Source: DATMRF01 sp035566435 | Lineage (GTDB): Bacteria > Verrucomicrobiota > Verrucomicrobiia > Limisphaerales > UBA8199 | DNA length: 64,000 nucleotides | Assembly (NCBI GenBank): GCA_035566435.1 | Contig: DATMRF010000044.1 | Coordinates: 1-64,000, forward strand | Direction: 5' to 3' | Part shown: positions 1 to 8,787 of the stretch, piece after piece | How the letters are laid out: each line of letters starts with the position of its first letter | Position numbering within the stretch: position 1 is the stretch's first letter | Program-made: the position numbers and the translations under genes | Notes under the pieces: generated by a model | Told to the model about the DNA's origin: nothing | The model's database searches: none | What the model saw: only the letters and a program-made list of their open reading frames with translations

Positions 1-23
1 CCCGGGGTTACGGGCATCCAAAA

Positions 24-889
24 ACCGGCTCAGCCCCAACGGTGGCGGGATAACCCACGCCGAACCCGAGACCCTCACGCTACGTTCGGCCATTCCCCCG
101 CAACGGTATCGCGGCCCTTCAGGCCGCAGGTCCGTTCACCGCCGTTTCCCAGCCCGTTGGGCTGGGCTAAGATATCCCGGCCCTTTGGGCCAACGACAAA
201 GGGCGCCCGGCTGATCCGTCGTAAGGGTCAGACCGGAGATGAGGTTGCGGGCGGGGTTGGTGAGAACGGGACGAATGGGAGGGATGGGCAAACAAGGGAT
301 AGGTCGAGGCGTCGCTACGCGGCGCCGTGCGTTTGGCGGGGCGGGGTTCCGTGGACTAAAGTCCTTGTCATTACCCACATCTTTGAGCCAACCAGATTAG
401 CGCTGTCGCCCAGCGGACGTCCGAATCCCGACTGAGCGCCAACGGGGGCGGGATAACCCACGCCGAACCCCAGACCCTCACGCTACGTTCGGTCATCCCC
501 CCGCAACGGTATCGCGGCCCTTCAGGCCGCGGGTCGTTTCGGCGCCGTTATTCCCAGCCCGTTGGGCTGGGCTAAGGTATCCCGGCCCTTTAGGCCGGGA
601 CCTCCCGCCGATAGATGCGTCCGCGTGGCCACCGCGTGTCACAATCCCCAGCCCGTTGGGCTGGGCTAGGGTATCCCGGCCCTTCGGGCCGGCCACGTGC
701 TGCCAAACACCAGGCAGCGTGTACCCGCCACTCAGCGCCAACGGCGCGGATTTCCGTCGCGTTAAAAGCCACGTTCCCGACCCGTCGCTTAGCGCCAACG
801 GCGCGGCCCTATCTTAGCCCGGGGCAACGCCCTGGGGATAGGCGGATCGAAACACCGGCCGAGCCCCAACGGGGCGGGATAATCTAATC
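24..889. repeat. REP-like palindromic repeat array (left of transposase)
   Basis: Non-coding mosaic of short GC-rich palindromes. Recurrent modules are CCCAGCCCGTTGGGCTGGG (149, 556 and 647) and a following CCCGGCCCTTTGGGCCGG-type hairpin, preceded by a GCGGCCCTTCAGGCCGC hairpin (about 112 and 514). A block of roughly 100 bp at about 30-128 recurs at about 431-530 with few changes. Another motif, GCGCCAACGGCGC, lies near 737 and 795. Open frames across this stretch encode arginine/proline-rich low-complexity peptides and are not credible genes. The next gene is the HUH transposase at 890, a typical setting for REP elements mobilised by a RAYT-type enzyme. Confidence 0.8.
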
Positions 890-1342
890 TTAATCCCAAA
901 CATACCGTTCGTCGTACGGTACCTGGTATCTCTGCAGGAATTTTCGGTACTCCTCCTGAAACGTCTTCGTGCGGTGATGTTCCGCCTGGTCCTCGACATA
1001 CTTTATCACGGCGTCGGCGTCGGATTGGCTGACGGAAAACGCGCCATAACCAGTCTGCCAATGAAACCCTCCAAACTCCGCACCCTTGGTCTTGATCCAT
1101 TTCGACGAACTGGTTTTCACGGTCTCGACGGTTTCCGCGATGGACTGCTTCCGCGGAAGACCAAAAAACAAATGGACGTGATCGACCCATCCGCCGGCCT
1201 TCAAACACGGGCAATCGTTCTGGCGCAGAACTACTGCGAGATAGGGATAGAGTTCCTTTTGAATCGAGGGCGTGAGAACCGGCGCGCGATCTTTGACGCT
1301 AAAGATGAGGTGGACCAGCACACGCGATAATGATTGGGGCAT
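890..1342 (-). CDS. IS200/REP-associated (Y1, HUH) transposase
   Basis: A 150-residue single-strand DNA transposase of the IS200/IS605 TnpA-RAYT type. The HUH metal-binding pair is H55-V-H57 (in DHVHLFF), and Y115 in KYVEDQ is the likely nucleophilic tyrosine on the C-terminal helix. The end EEYRKFLQRYQVPYDERYVWD-like tail is typical of this family. I start it at the ATG at 1342 (MPQSLSRV), since the upstream extension is not conserved-looking. No TnpB lies beside it. Palindromic repeats lie on both sides, and a repeat of about 160 bp (508-669 and 1470-1628) flanks it directly. It may be an intact mobile element or a domesticated RAYT maintaining the REP repeats; the sequence alone does not decide. 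Confidence 0.85.
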   Translation of the reverse strand: MPQSLSRVLVHLIFSVKDRAPVLTPSIQKELYPYLAVVLRQNDCPCLKAGGWVDHVHLFFGLPRKQSIAETVETVKTSSSKWIKTKGAEFGGFHWQTGYGAFSVSQSDADAVIKYVEDQAEHHRTKTFQEEYRKFLQRYQVPYDERYVWD

Positions 1343-1442
1343 AAGTGTAATTCTTGTCGGGTTTCGTTTAGTCTGATTCCGAACACCCCCAGGTCGCGGG
1401 AGCATCCTTCACAGGGGCTTATGCCCAAATAGAATCGGTTCT

Positions 1443-1640
1443 GCAAGTTTCATGTTTCAAGAGCGCGAAGGTATCGCGGCCCTTCAGACCGCGGGTCGTT
1501 TCGGCGCCGCTATTCCCAGCCCGTTGGGCTGGGCTAAGGTATCCCGGCCCTTTGGGCCGGCGCCTCCCGCCGATAGATGCGTCCGCGTGGCCACCGCGTG
1601 TCACAATCCCCAGCCCGTCGGGCTGGGCACCGGCACACGC
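1443..1640. repeat. REP-like palindromic repeat block (right of transposase)
   Basis: The segment 1470-1628 is a near copy of 508-669: the same order of GCGGCCCTTCAGACCGC, CCCAGCCCGTTGGGCTGGG and CCCGGCCCTTTGGGCCGG hairpins, followed by the same unique linker ending in a further CCCAGCCCGTCGGGCTGGG hairpin. Only scattered substitutions separate the copies. It ends about 30 bp before the stop codon of the acyltransferase gene. Confidence 0.8.
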
Positions 1641-1659
1641 TCCCTTGCGGATTATACCC

Positions 1660-3057
1660 TCACGCTTCTTTCGGAGCGGCCTGGGCGGCGCGAAACTCCT
1701 GCCGTTCGGCCCCGATCAGCTCGATCAATTCCGCGCGCCAGGTGAGCAGCTTGCGCGCGGCCGACGGCGCCCGCAACAGCACCACGGCAGCCCGGAGGCT
1801 GGCCGCAAAACGGCGCAATTCGCGCACGTAATAATGGGCGATCAGGCTCGCCGGCGGCAGTGAACATGCGTAGAGCACCGTCGCCCGCAACCCAAAAAAC
1901 CGGTGAAAGATGAACACGCACAAGGCGTAAAAACCCGTGAACGCGACCAGCCCACTGAGGATGGCCGCCGTCGAGATTTGCGTTTTGTCCGGCCGCTGCT
2001 TCGCTACCCGGCCGACGACTACGCGCACCAGCGCATAAGGCACCAGCCGGTGCAGCCAGCCATAGGCCGCCACCGGCGCGCCCAGCAGGGCCACCCCCGT
2101 CCAGGCCAGGCTTTGGCGTAACAGCCACCGCCGCTCCGGGAAATGCCTGAGGACCTCATCCGACAGATGCAGTTTCCGCATAGCCGCCTCATAATGCCCG
2201 AGCCGGCGCACGAATTCGGCGGCGCGCGCCGGATGGGTTTCGAAGGTGAAATCCACCGCCCGGGCGATGGCCTGGGTCAGCAGCAGTTCCCCGGAGATTG
2301 GGGTGGCCGGTTCCTGAATTACCGTATTGCCCACCAGGAGCCGGTCGAGATAAAGCCGTTTCACCGCCTCAACAATTCGAGCGCGCTCCAGGTGCGGCAG
2401 ATGCAGAGTGAGCGATTTCAGCCGGCTTTCGAGCTCGGCGGTCAACGCCTGGATGCAACCGTGGCGGTTGGTCGAGTATTCGGCCAAAAAGTCCGCGACG
2501 CGAATCGGTTCGCCGAAGTTAACCAGCGCCCCGCTGCGGTAGGTCGCCTTGGCGGAAAAGGTCAGGCCCACCGGGACGATCTTCAGCCCGAGCTTCCCTG
2601 CATGGCGCCCCTCAAGCTCCAACGCCATCCGGGCCGCACCGGTTTTCACTGTCTTGAGTTGGGGCTCGTCGCCGCATTTGCCTTCGGGGAAAATGCCCAC
2701 CGCCTCGCCTTTTTCCAGCACCCGGAAACAGGCCTCGAAAGTTTTTTGGACGTCACGCATCGCGTGCGGGTCGTCCTGGACCCGGTTGATAGCGATGACA
2801 CCGCAACGGTTCAGCAGCCAGCGAATGGGCTGGATTCGGAACATTTGCACCGTCGCCACGAAGTTGACCTTGCGCGGCACCGTTGAGCCAATGACGAAGG
2901 CGTCGGTCAGCGAGTTCGGGTGGTTGGCGGCGAACAGCACCGGGCCGCGCACCGGCACGCGCTCCAGGTGAAACTGATCGATGCGGGTGAAATAAAACCC
3001 CAACGCCGCGCCCAGGACCCAGCGCCCAAGCCGATACATAGGAGGCATGGGAATCAT
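1660..3057 (-). CDS. PlsC-like 1-acyl-glycerol-3-phosphate acyltransferase family protein
   Basis: A 465-residue membrane acyltransferase, expected to move an acyl chain onto a glycerophospholipid precursor or related lipid. The acyltransferase block I signature is seen as NHPNSLTD (His46, Asp52), and block III as GIFPEGK (123-127). The C-terminal half (about 320-430) carries hydrophobic segments followed by an arginine-rich tail, beyond the core domain. The start at 3057 (MIPMPPMYRLG) is chosen because it lies 11 bp after the stop of the upstream pterin-binding protein; the open frame extends into that gene but is not plausible there. The two genes probably form an operon. The exact substrate cannot be told. 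Confidence 0.8.
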   Translation of the reverse strand: MIPMPPMYRLGRWVLGAALGFYFTRIDQFHLERVPVRGPVLFAANHPNSLTDAFVIGSTVPRKVNFVATVQMFRIQPIRWLLNRCGVIAINRVQDDPHAMRDVQKTFEACFRVLEKGEAVGIFPEGKCGDEPQLKTVKTGAARMALELEGRHAGKLGLKIVPVGLTFSAKATYRSGALVNFGEPIRVADFLAEYSTNRHGCIQALTAELESRLKSLTLHLPHLERARIVEAVKRLYLDRLLVGNTVIQEPATPISGELLLTQAIARAVDFTFETHPARAAEFVRRLGHYEAAMRKLHLSDEVLRHFPERRWLLRQSLAWTGVALLGAPVAAYGWLHRLVPYALVRVVVGRVAKQRPDKTQISTAAILSGLVAFTGFYALCVFIFHRFFGLRATVLYACSLPPASLIAHYYVRELRRFAASLRAAVVLLRAPSAARKLLTWRAELIELIGAERQEFRAAQAAPKEA

Positions 3058-3068
3058 GACGGAATGAA

Positions 3069-3956
3069 TCAGAACGTCTTGAGCGTGTCCAGCACCGCCT
3101 TGGTCCGCGGCACTTCGTGCGTGCGAAACAGGTCCGTCCGTCCCAACGCCGCCAGCACCGCGAAGAACGGTTCCGCGCAGCGCACTTCCTCGCCGAAGTA
3201 TTCGAAGGCGTGCGGCAGCGCGTGGCACACCGGGAAACCCAGCGCGCGCAAACGGAACGAGTTTAGAAAGACCGTCATCTGGTGCCGCACGCGCACCGCG
3301 CTGTCCTGCAGGTTCCGGTAATAAAAGCCCAGCCCCGGGTCGATGAGGATTTTCTCAAGGCCATGCCGGGTGGCGATTTCGATTTGGCGCGCGAAGTATT
3401 GCTCCATCAGGCTGACCGGGTCGGCGCTGAAATCAAAATCGCCAACGGCGCGCACATGGCGGCCTTGCACGTAGCAGATGATCACCGCGGCCTCGTGGGC
3501 GGCGGCCAGGCGGTAGAGCTCCTCGGTGCCTTCGGTCGCGGTGAGGTTCAACACGTTCGCGCCGGCTTCCAGGCACGCGCGGGCGACCGCCGGCTGGTAG
3601 GTTTCCACGGAGACCAGGACGCCGGCCTGGCGCAGCGCGGTGATCACCGGCAGCAGTTTGGTGTTCTGCCCGGCGTCATCGACCCGGGCCGCGTGAGCGA
3701 GGGTCGATTCGGCGCCGACATCGACCAGGTCCGCGCCCTGTGCCTGGAGCGTTTTCCCGCGGCGGACGGCGCTGTCGGCGGTGAGGCAAACGCTCTCCCG
3801 GTACCAGGAATCGGGAGAGAGATTGATGACACCCATCAGGGCCGCGTGGGAATTGAAGGCGAAATATTTGCCGGCCAGGGAGAATTCCTTCACGCGCGCC
3901 CGGGCGGCCGGGCGGTGCTTTTCCAGCAGGTCAGCCAGGTACTCGAGAGTCAGCAT
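3069..3956 (-). CDS. Divergent dihydropteroate synthase-fold (pterin-binding) protein
   Basis: A 295-residue TIM-barrel protein related to dihydropteroate synthase (FolP). Family motifs are visible in order: MGVINLSPDS (41-50), DVGAEST (79-85), SVETY (116-120), IDPGLGF (205-211) and RTHEV (278-282) in place of the usual RVHDV. The SRKSF loop, which carries a catalytic/substrate-binding lysine in true FolP, is replaced by LPHAFEY around 248-253. The protein could be a functional but unusual FolP or a paralogue with another pterin-linked role. The ATG at 3956 is preferred; extending further upstream gives only low-complexity sequence. It precedes the acyltransferase by 11 bp. Confidence 0.65.
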   Translation of the reverse strand: MLTLEYLADLLEKHRPAARARVKEFSLAGKYFAFNSHAALMGVINLSPDSWYRESVCLTADSAVRRGKTLQAQGADLVDVGAESTLAHAARVDDAGQNTKLLPVITALRQAGVLVSVETYQPAVARACLEAGANVLNLTATEGTEELYRLAAAHEAAVIICYVQGRHVRAVGDFDFSADPVSLMEQYFARQIEIATRHGLEKILIDPGLGFYYRNLQDSAVRVRHQMTVFLNSFRLRALGFPVCHALPHAFEYFGEEVRCAEPFFAVLAALGRTDLFRTHEVPRTKAVLDTLKTF

Positions 3957-4219
3957 TCGATGCAATTTGCCCGAAATCTGTTTTCGGGAAAGGCATAAAG
4001 TTCCTGCGCGCGTGTTTTCCAGCGGGACTGCCGTTACCGGATTTGGAGTGGCCAGCGTCGGTGCGGCGAGCGCAGGCACAGCGGTCCAATCTCGATCAGC
4101 TCGACGACAACTCGGTGTTGGCTGAATCATTAAACCGACCGGGGAACGGAGGCCAGTGCGGGGTAATGCACGGAGTGTTGGCGTGCGACGCGCCGCTGGG
4201 AGGTTGCGGAAAGCAGGGG

Positions 4220-6079
4220 TTATTCGCGGTAGGGTTGGATTTCGAGGAAGTTGAAGGCTTGTTCCTGGCCGAAGGGAGGAACGGGTTGGTTGGGGGATTG
4301 CCAATCGGAGACGGCCAGCGTGGCGGTGGCGGCTTTGCTGCGAAAGATTTTCCAATGGTAGGTGATGCAGACCGGCACTTTGGGCTCAGGGTTGGAAGCG
4401 TAAACCTCGGTGAAGGATCGAGCCGTGTCCACCTCGGCACCGTCGATGAGGATGGTGGCTGTCGATTTGGCTTCTTCGATCTTTTTCGGCTTTGGCGTGA
4501 TGAGATCGTTGTAATCGCAGACGAACATTTTAAGGGAGTAAAGCCTGCCGGGTTGCAGGTTCCGGATGGTTTGGGAGAAGGTGTTGGGTCCTTTCTCGCT
4601 CCGTTTCATCCAGAGGAAGGTGTCGCCGATGTGCTCGGGGTCGGCGGGGCGGCCCAGTCCCATAAATCTGCCTTCGATCCTGCCGTATCGCGGAAAGCTT
4701 TTAGCGGCGATGGTACCGTCCTCAGCCGGATGGAGCGTCCAACCGTTGGTGCCGAGTTCGAAGTCGGCGTTCTGGATGTGCGTCAGGAACAAAGGATCGC
4801 TGGTGAACATGCTGGCATGCCCTTCGATGGCGTAATGGCGGTAGAGTTTGCCGACGAAACGGACGGTTTCTTCGTCGGCCAACAGGGAGGTCCACCAATT
4901 GAGTCCCCCGATGTTCGCGAGACCTGGGTCGTTGGCGACGAGGTTCATTTGTTGATCCATCCAGACTTGGTAATCGACGTTGGGTTGCTTGTTGAGCCCA
5001 CCGGAAGGCATGGAAAAAAGACCGAAGGTGATCACCATTTGTTTTTTGACGCCGGGTTCTTTGACTTCCCAGTCGGCGAGGCCGTCGAGGAAAGCCTGGA
5101 GGGCGTCCCGGGAACCTTTTTCGGTGGACATTTCGTGGAGGTAACGTTCGGGGGCGACGAAATAGCCGCAGTTAAGAAGGGTTCGGATGACGTTGGTGCC
5201 AATGATTTCCTGATTGAGCTTTTTGCCGCTGCCGCCGACGTAGGCGTAAATGGATTTGTTGGCGAACCGGGCGTCGGCGTGGATCTTGTTGAAGGCCTCG
5301 GCGTACAGAGCGTAGTCGGCGCGTTCCTGATCCATACGGGCGAGGCGGGCGGGAGTCATGGTTGGGACCCACTCCGAAACGGGCCGGTTGACGATAAACT
5401 CGTCGATAATGATTCCGTCGAGGAAGGGAGCTTTTTCGAAGAAGTTGGTCCAGAAGGCGGTGTGTTCCTGCGCGGTTTTGGCCTGGGAGTTGATTCCGAC
5501 TTCGGCGATGAATCGTTTCCCCTGGCGGTGCCAATCCTCAATGACCGAGTCGGCGAGCTTGATGTTCGGGGGGACAATCAGGGTAGTGACGTTGGGCAGG
5601 ATATCGCGCTTGAGGAAATCCAGGTCGTAACGGCCGTAGGATTTGATTTGGGGGTCGAATCCGAGGCCGCAGTGCATCAGTTCGGGGATGGCTTTGAGGG
5701 TGAGGTGCTCGAGGGTGATTGTTCCGGAGCGTTCGATCTGGAGGGTGTGGCGGCCTTTGGTGAGATAGTGCATTGCCTCGTGAGTGGGGCCACTGCCCGG
5801 GGCAGGATTGATCGGGGCTTCCGCCCGTGAGGCTTTGTCCAAGGTCAGATGGATTTGGCCTTCGCCGTGGGTAGTAAAGGAAAGGAAAATCCAGCCATCG
5901 TTCGCACGAACAAACGGAAAGGATTCTGTGGTTGGGGCCGGGGCAACATCCAGCAGCAAGGTCGCGAGGTTGTTTGATCTTTGAGGTTTGGGAACGGCGG
6001 GGTTGCCGTCGGGCGCGGCCGCAAGACCACGGGCGACCATCAGAGCGGCCGCCGCGAAAATCATCAGTATTTTTGGCAT
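4220..6079 (-). CDS. Secreted protein with glycosidase-like core and C-terminal carbohydrate-binding-like domain
   Basis: A 619-residue exported protein. The start at 6079 opens a signal peptide (MPKILMIFAAAALMVARG, cleavage near AAA). Residues about 40-130 look like a beta-sandwich. The middle (about 140-430) resembles a TIM-barrel of glycoside-hydrolase type, with a DGIIIDEFIVNRP segment offering acidic residues at strand ends. The last 180 residues start with NADFELGTNGWTL, typical of galactose-binding-like/CBM-type modules. I do not recognise an exact family and assign no substrate. Upstream residues of the open frame are not used because they precede the signal peptide. It stands alone: 263 bp to the next gene downstream. 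Confidence 0.6.
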   Translation of the reverse strand: MPKILMIFAAAALMVARGLAAAPDGNPAVPKPQRSNNLATLLLDVAPAPTTESFPFVRANDGWIFLSFTTHGEGQIHLTLDKASRAEAPINPAPGSGPTHEAMHYLTKGRHTLQIERSGTITLEHLTLKAIPELMHCGLGFDPQIKSYGRYDLDFLKRDILPNVTTLIVPPNIKLADSVIEDWHRQGKRFIAEVGINSQAKTAQEHTAFWTNFFEKAPFLDGIIIDEFIVNRPVSEWVPTMTPARLARMDQERADYALYAEAFNKIHADARFANKSIYAYVGGSGKKLNQEIIGTNVIRTLLNCGYFVAPERYLHEMSTEKGSRDALQAFLDGLADWEVKEPGVKKQMVITFGLFSMPSGGLNKQPNVDYQVWMDQQMNLVANDPGLANIGGLNWWTSLLADEETVRFVGKLYRHYAIEGHASMFTSDPLFLTHIQNADFELGTNGWTLHPAEDGTIAAKSFPRYGRIEGRFMGLGRPADPEHIGDTFLWMKRSEKGPNTFSQTIRNLQPGRLYSLKMFVCDYNDLITPKPKKIEEAKSTATILIDGAEVDTARSFTEVYASNPEPKVPVCITYHWKIFRSKAATATLAVSDWQSPNQPVPPFGQEQAFNFLEIQPYRE

Positions 6080-6400
6080 AAGGGCAACGGGTAGCGGAGC
6101 GGTCTCAGGGGACTTTGCCACGCCACGCAGAGCTGGCAATCTGCGATTGCAGCAGGTCGGCAGTTGGAGCGCCTCGCGGCACTGGTCATTGGAATAAACA
6201 CCCGCTCGCCCACTCGCGAAGAGCTCCAGTTGGAAGCGCCCCCACGACCAGGTCCGCAAGAAGATCCAACCCTTGGACCAAACCCTTCCGACTTTACCAC
6301 GCAACCCCGGATCGGCTTAGGCTGCGGCCATTGCTGTTAAGCGGCCGCGGGGGGCCAGGGCAGCTTACTGCCCAGCCAGGGCATTGCCTAAAACGGAGAA
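6080..6400. other. Intergenic stretch, no gene seen
   Basis: About 320 bp between the secreted glycosidase-like gene (start 6079, leftward) and the stop of the metal-binding protein at 6401. It has a few GC-rich hairpin-forming stretches, including GGGCAGCTTACTGCCC near 6359, which could end transcription of the metal-binding gene, though no U-tract follows. Nothing else is recognisable. Confidence 0.5.
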
Positions 6401-6922
6401 TTATTTCCCGACCTGGCCGGTGAGTCCGGACTTTTGCAACGCAGCGAAAACGTCCTTGTCGTTGAAGTCGCCTGTCACCGTGAAGGACTTGGCCCCCTTC
6501 GTCGCCGTGTTGGCTTTCACGCCGGCGACCGATTCGAGCGCGCTATTCACCGACTTGACACATTTGCCGCAGCAAAGATGCACCCCCTCGATCTCGAGCG
6601 ACTGCACCTTCTGGTCCTTCGCGCCGGTATCGGTGGCGATCTTGATGCCGGGATCACTGCTCTTGCCGAAGTAGCCCGCCGCCACCAGCGCATCCGCCGC
6701 CTTTTGCACGGTCGCCGTGTCCGAGCCGGTCAGGGTAACGGTGTGCTCATCCTGATCCGCTGACGCAGTCACACCCTGAACTTTTTCAACCGCTTTCTCC
6801 ACGCCCTTGACACAGCCTTGGCAGCAAAGGTGGACGTCCGTGAGTTTGACAGAAACATCGGCGGCTTGGACCGACCAGGCCAAGGCTAACGCCATCGTAA
6901 CGGATGCAAGCAGGTTTCTCAT
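6401..6922 (-). CDS. Secreted protein with two heavy-metal-associated (HMA-like) domains
   Basis: A 173-residue exported protein. A signal peptide covers about residues 1-20 (ALALAWSVQA). Two ferredoxin-like HMA-type domains follow. Each opens with VHLCC-x-x-C in place of the usual M-x-C-x-x-C: CCQGC at 33-37 and CCGKC at 117-121. Each continues with the characteristic alpha-beta pattern (VEKAVEKVQGV, VNSALESVAGV). Metal binding in the periplasm or at the cell surface (copper, zinc or similar) is likely from the family; which metal is not known. The ATG at 6922 starts the signal peptide. The gene is divergent from the oxidoreductase at 7137, with about 210 bp between them. Confidence 0.75.
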   Translation of the reverse strand: MRNLLASVTMALALAWSVQAADVSVKLTDVHLCCQGCVKGVEKAVEKVQGVTASADQDEHTVTLTGSDTATVQKAADALVAAGYFGKSSDPGIKIATDTGAKDQKVQSLEIEGVHLCCGKCVKSVNSALESVAGVKANTATKGAKSFTVTGDFNDKDVFAALQKSGLTGQVGK

Positions 6923-7136
6923 AATTCGTATTAGATTGTTAGATGTGTCCTGACTGAATTTGTTCAAACCATGCAGGCCAGTCAACAAAGAACGAGCACA
7001 ACGAACAAACACCTCGACTACAACCGGTTGCGTTTCCCCTCCGGGATGCTCTTCTCCTTGTGCGCCTTCACAGCCGCTCAGGACTTGCAGTCCCGGCGGG
7101 AAATGAATATAGACGGGCAGAGCTTCAGAATAATCT

Positions 7137-8507
7137 ATGAAACAAACCTCCCAGGTCAGTCGTCGCCGTTTTCTCCAGCGCACCGCGGTCATGGCCGGTA
7201 CTGCGGCCGGGGCGCAATTCATCGGGATGCCTTCGCTGCTTGGGGCGGATTCGCCCAATGCGAAGTTGGGCGTAGCCGTCATCGGTGCCGGCGGCATGGG
7301 CGGTTACAGCTTCGACTCCGCGCTCAAAGAAAGGCTCGTCGCGATTTGTGACGTGGACGACAATACGATGGCGCAAAGGCTCAAGCAATTCGGCGACAGA
7401 TTCAAGGACCAGCCCGCACCCAAGGCGTTTTACGACTATCGCAAAATGCTCGAGGAATGCCAGAAGGACATCGACGTTGTTTTGATCGCCACCCCGGACC
7501 ACCATCACGCGCCGGCGGCGATCCGGTCCATTCACCTCGGCAAGGCCACTTTCTCGCAGAAGCCCCTGGCCCACGACATCCACGAGTGTTACGCCCTGGC
7601 GCAGGCGGCGCGGGAAAAGAAAGTGCCGACACAGATGGGCAACCAGGGCCATTGCACCAATACGATTCGCATGGCCTGCGAGTATATCTGGGCGGGCGCT
7701 ATCGGCAACGTGACCGAGACTCACTCGCTGCTGGGACGCAACTTCGGCGGCAGCGGCGGACGGCCCGCGAGCAAGCCAGTCCCGGCTGGATTGCATTGGG
7801 ATGAATGGATCGGGCCCGCTCCTTTCCGCGAATTCCATGACAACCTCCATCCCTTCAATTGGCGGAATTGGCGCCAGTTCGGGACCGGCACCATCGGGGA
7901 CATGGCCTGCCATAACCTGGACGCCCTCTTTTGGGCGCTCAAGATAGGGGAGGCCAAGCACTTCACCATCGAGTGCCTCAATACCACGGGCGGCAGCGAG
8001 GAAATGTATCCCCAGAGCAACATCGTGCGATACGAAGTCCCCGCCCGCGGCGGAATGGGACCGGTCAAAGTCCACGTGTACGACAACGCCGAGCTGCGGC
8101 CGGACATCATGAAAGATGCCGAAAAGAAATATGAGACCAAGTTCGGTGAAGACACGCTGTTCATTGGGGACAAGGGCCTTTTCCGCACCGGCGGCACCTG
8201 CAGTTCGCTCGGCTTCCTCCCGGAAGACCGGCGCACGGAAATCCCGGTGCCGAAACAGATTCTCCCCCGCGCCCATGGCGGCCCCATCGAAGACCTCTTC
8301 TACGCCTGCAGGCACGGAACCGTCCCCTGCTCGAACTTCCTGGGCGCCTCCGCCCCACTCACCGCTTTTGCGCTCACCGGCCACCTCGCGCAGTTTGCCG
8401 GGGTTGGTAAGAAACTGGAATGGGATGTTGAGCAGATGAAATGCACCAACATGCCGGAGATCAACAGGTACCTGCGTCGCGAATACCGGTCGGGTTGGGA
8501 GGTGTAG
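7137..8507 (+). CDS. Tat-exported Gfo/Idh/MocA-family oxidoreductase
   Basis: A 456-residue NAD(P)-dependent oxidoreductase of the Gfo/Idh/MocA type, acting on an unknown sugar, inositol or amino-sugar substrate. Residues 1-38 are a twin-arginine signal (SRRRFLQ at 8-14, hydrophobic stretch, SLLGADS), so the enzyme is exported folded with its cofactor. The Rossmann motif VIGAGGMGG is at 48-56 and the family's EKP-like motif appears as SQKPLAHD near 145. The C-terminal domain fits the beta-sheet substrate domain. Such signal-bearing paralogues are numerous in Verrucomicrobiota and Planctomycetes. It stands alone on the plus strand. Confidence 0.85.
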   Translation: MKQTSQVSRRRFLQRTAVMAGTAAGAQFIGMPSLLGADSPNAKLGVAVIGAGGMGGYSFDSALKERLVAICDVDDNTMAQRLKQFGDRFKDQPAPKAFYDYRKMLEECQKDIDVVLIATPDHHHAPAAIRSIHLGKATFSQKPLAHDIHECYALAQAAREKKVPTQMGNQGHCTNTIRMACEYIWAGAIGNVTETHSLLGRNFGGSGGRPASKPVPAGLHWDEWIGPAPFREFHDNLHPFNWRNWRQFGTGTIGDMACHNLDALFWALKIGEAKHFTIECLNTTGGSEEMYPQSNIVRYEVPARGGMGPVKVHVYDNAELRPDIMKDAEKKYETKFGEDTLFIGDKGLFRTGGTCSSLGFLPEDRRTEIPVPKQILPRAHGGPIEDLFYACRHGTVPCSNFLGASAPLTAFALTGHLAQFAGVGKKLEWDVEQMKCTNMPEINRYLRREYRSGWEV

Positions 8508-8787
8508 CCTCCGAGCCTGGAGCACAGCACCGGGCGAGATGGTCAGCCATGAACTTGGCCAAGCCGACTGACCGGGCTCATGTAATGCTGTCGCGCCAAA
8601 GTATCACCATCACAGAATGGAGCAGGCGGCAGGGGATCTCGATGTTACCCGATCCCGCCGGCACCATCGGAGTGCCGGGGTGGCAGGATTTAGCGGCCTG
8701 TACGGTGCCTATCGAGAGTGTTTGCATCGTCTTAATCGCCAATTGGGCCATCCTGTCTTCGGACATCAAGGGCTGCTTCGGTTTGGA

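Noticed and set aside
136..887. Several short open frames in the palindrome array
   Set aside because: They encode the repeats themselves (peptides such as GPGYLSPAQRAG) in several frames; not genes.
24..889. CRISPR array
   Set aside because: Repeats are palindromes of different lengths with no constant spacer length and no cas genes nearby.
4043..5830. Long plus-strand open frame of 595 codons
   Set aside because: It lies entirely antisense to the secreted glycosidase-like gene and the start of the pterin-binding gene; composition (Gly/Val-rich without motifs) is that of a shadow frame.
7125..8525. Minus-strand open frame of 466 codons
   Set aside because: Antisense to the Tat-exported oxidoreductase, which shows clear Tat and Rossmann motifs.
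8578..8769. Minus-strand 63-codon frame between oxidoreductase and rpiB
   Set aside because: No recognisable motif or ribosome-binding site; judged non-coding.
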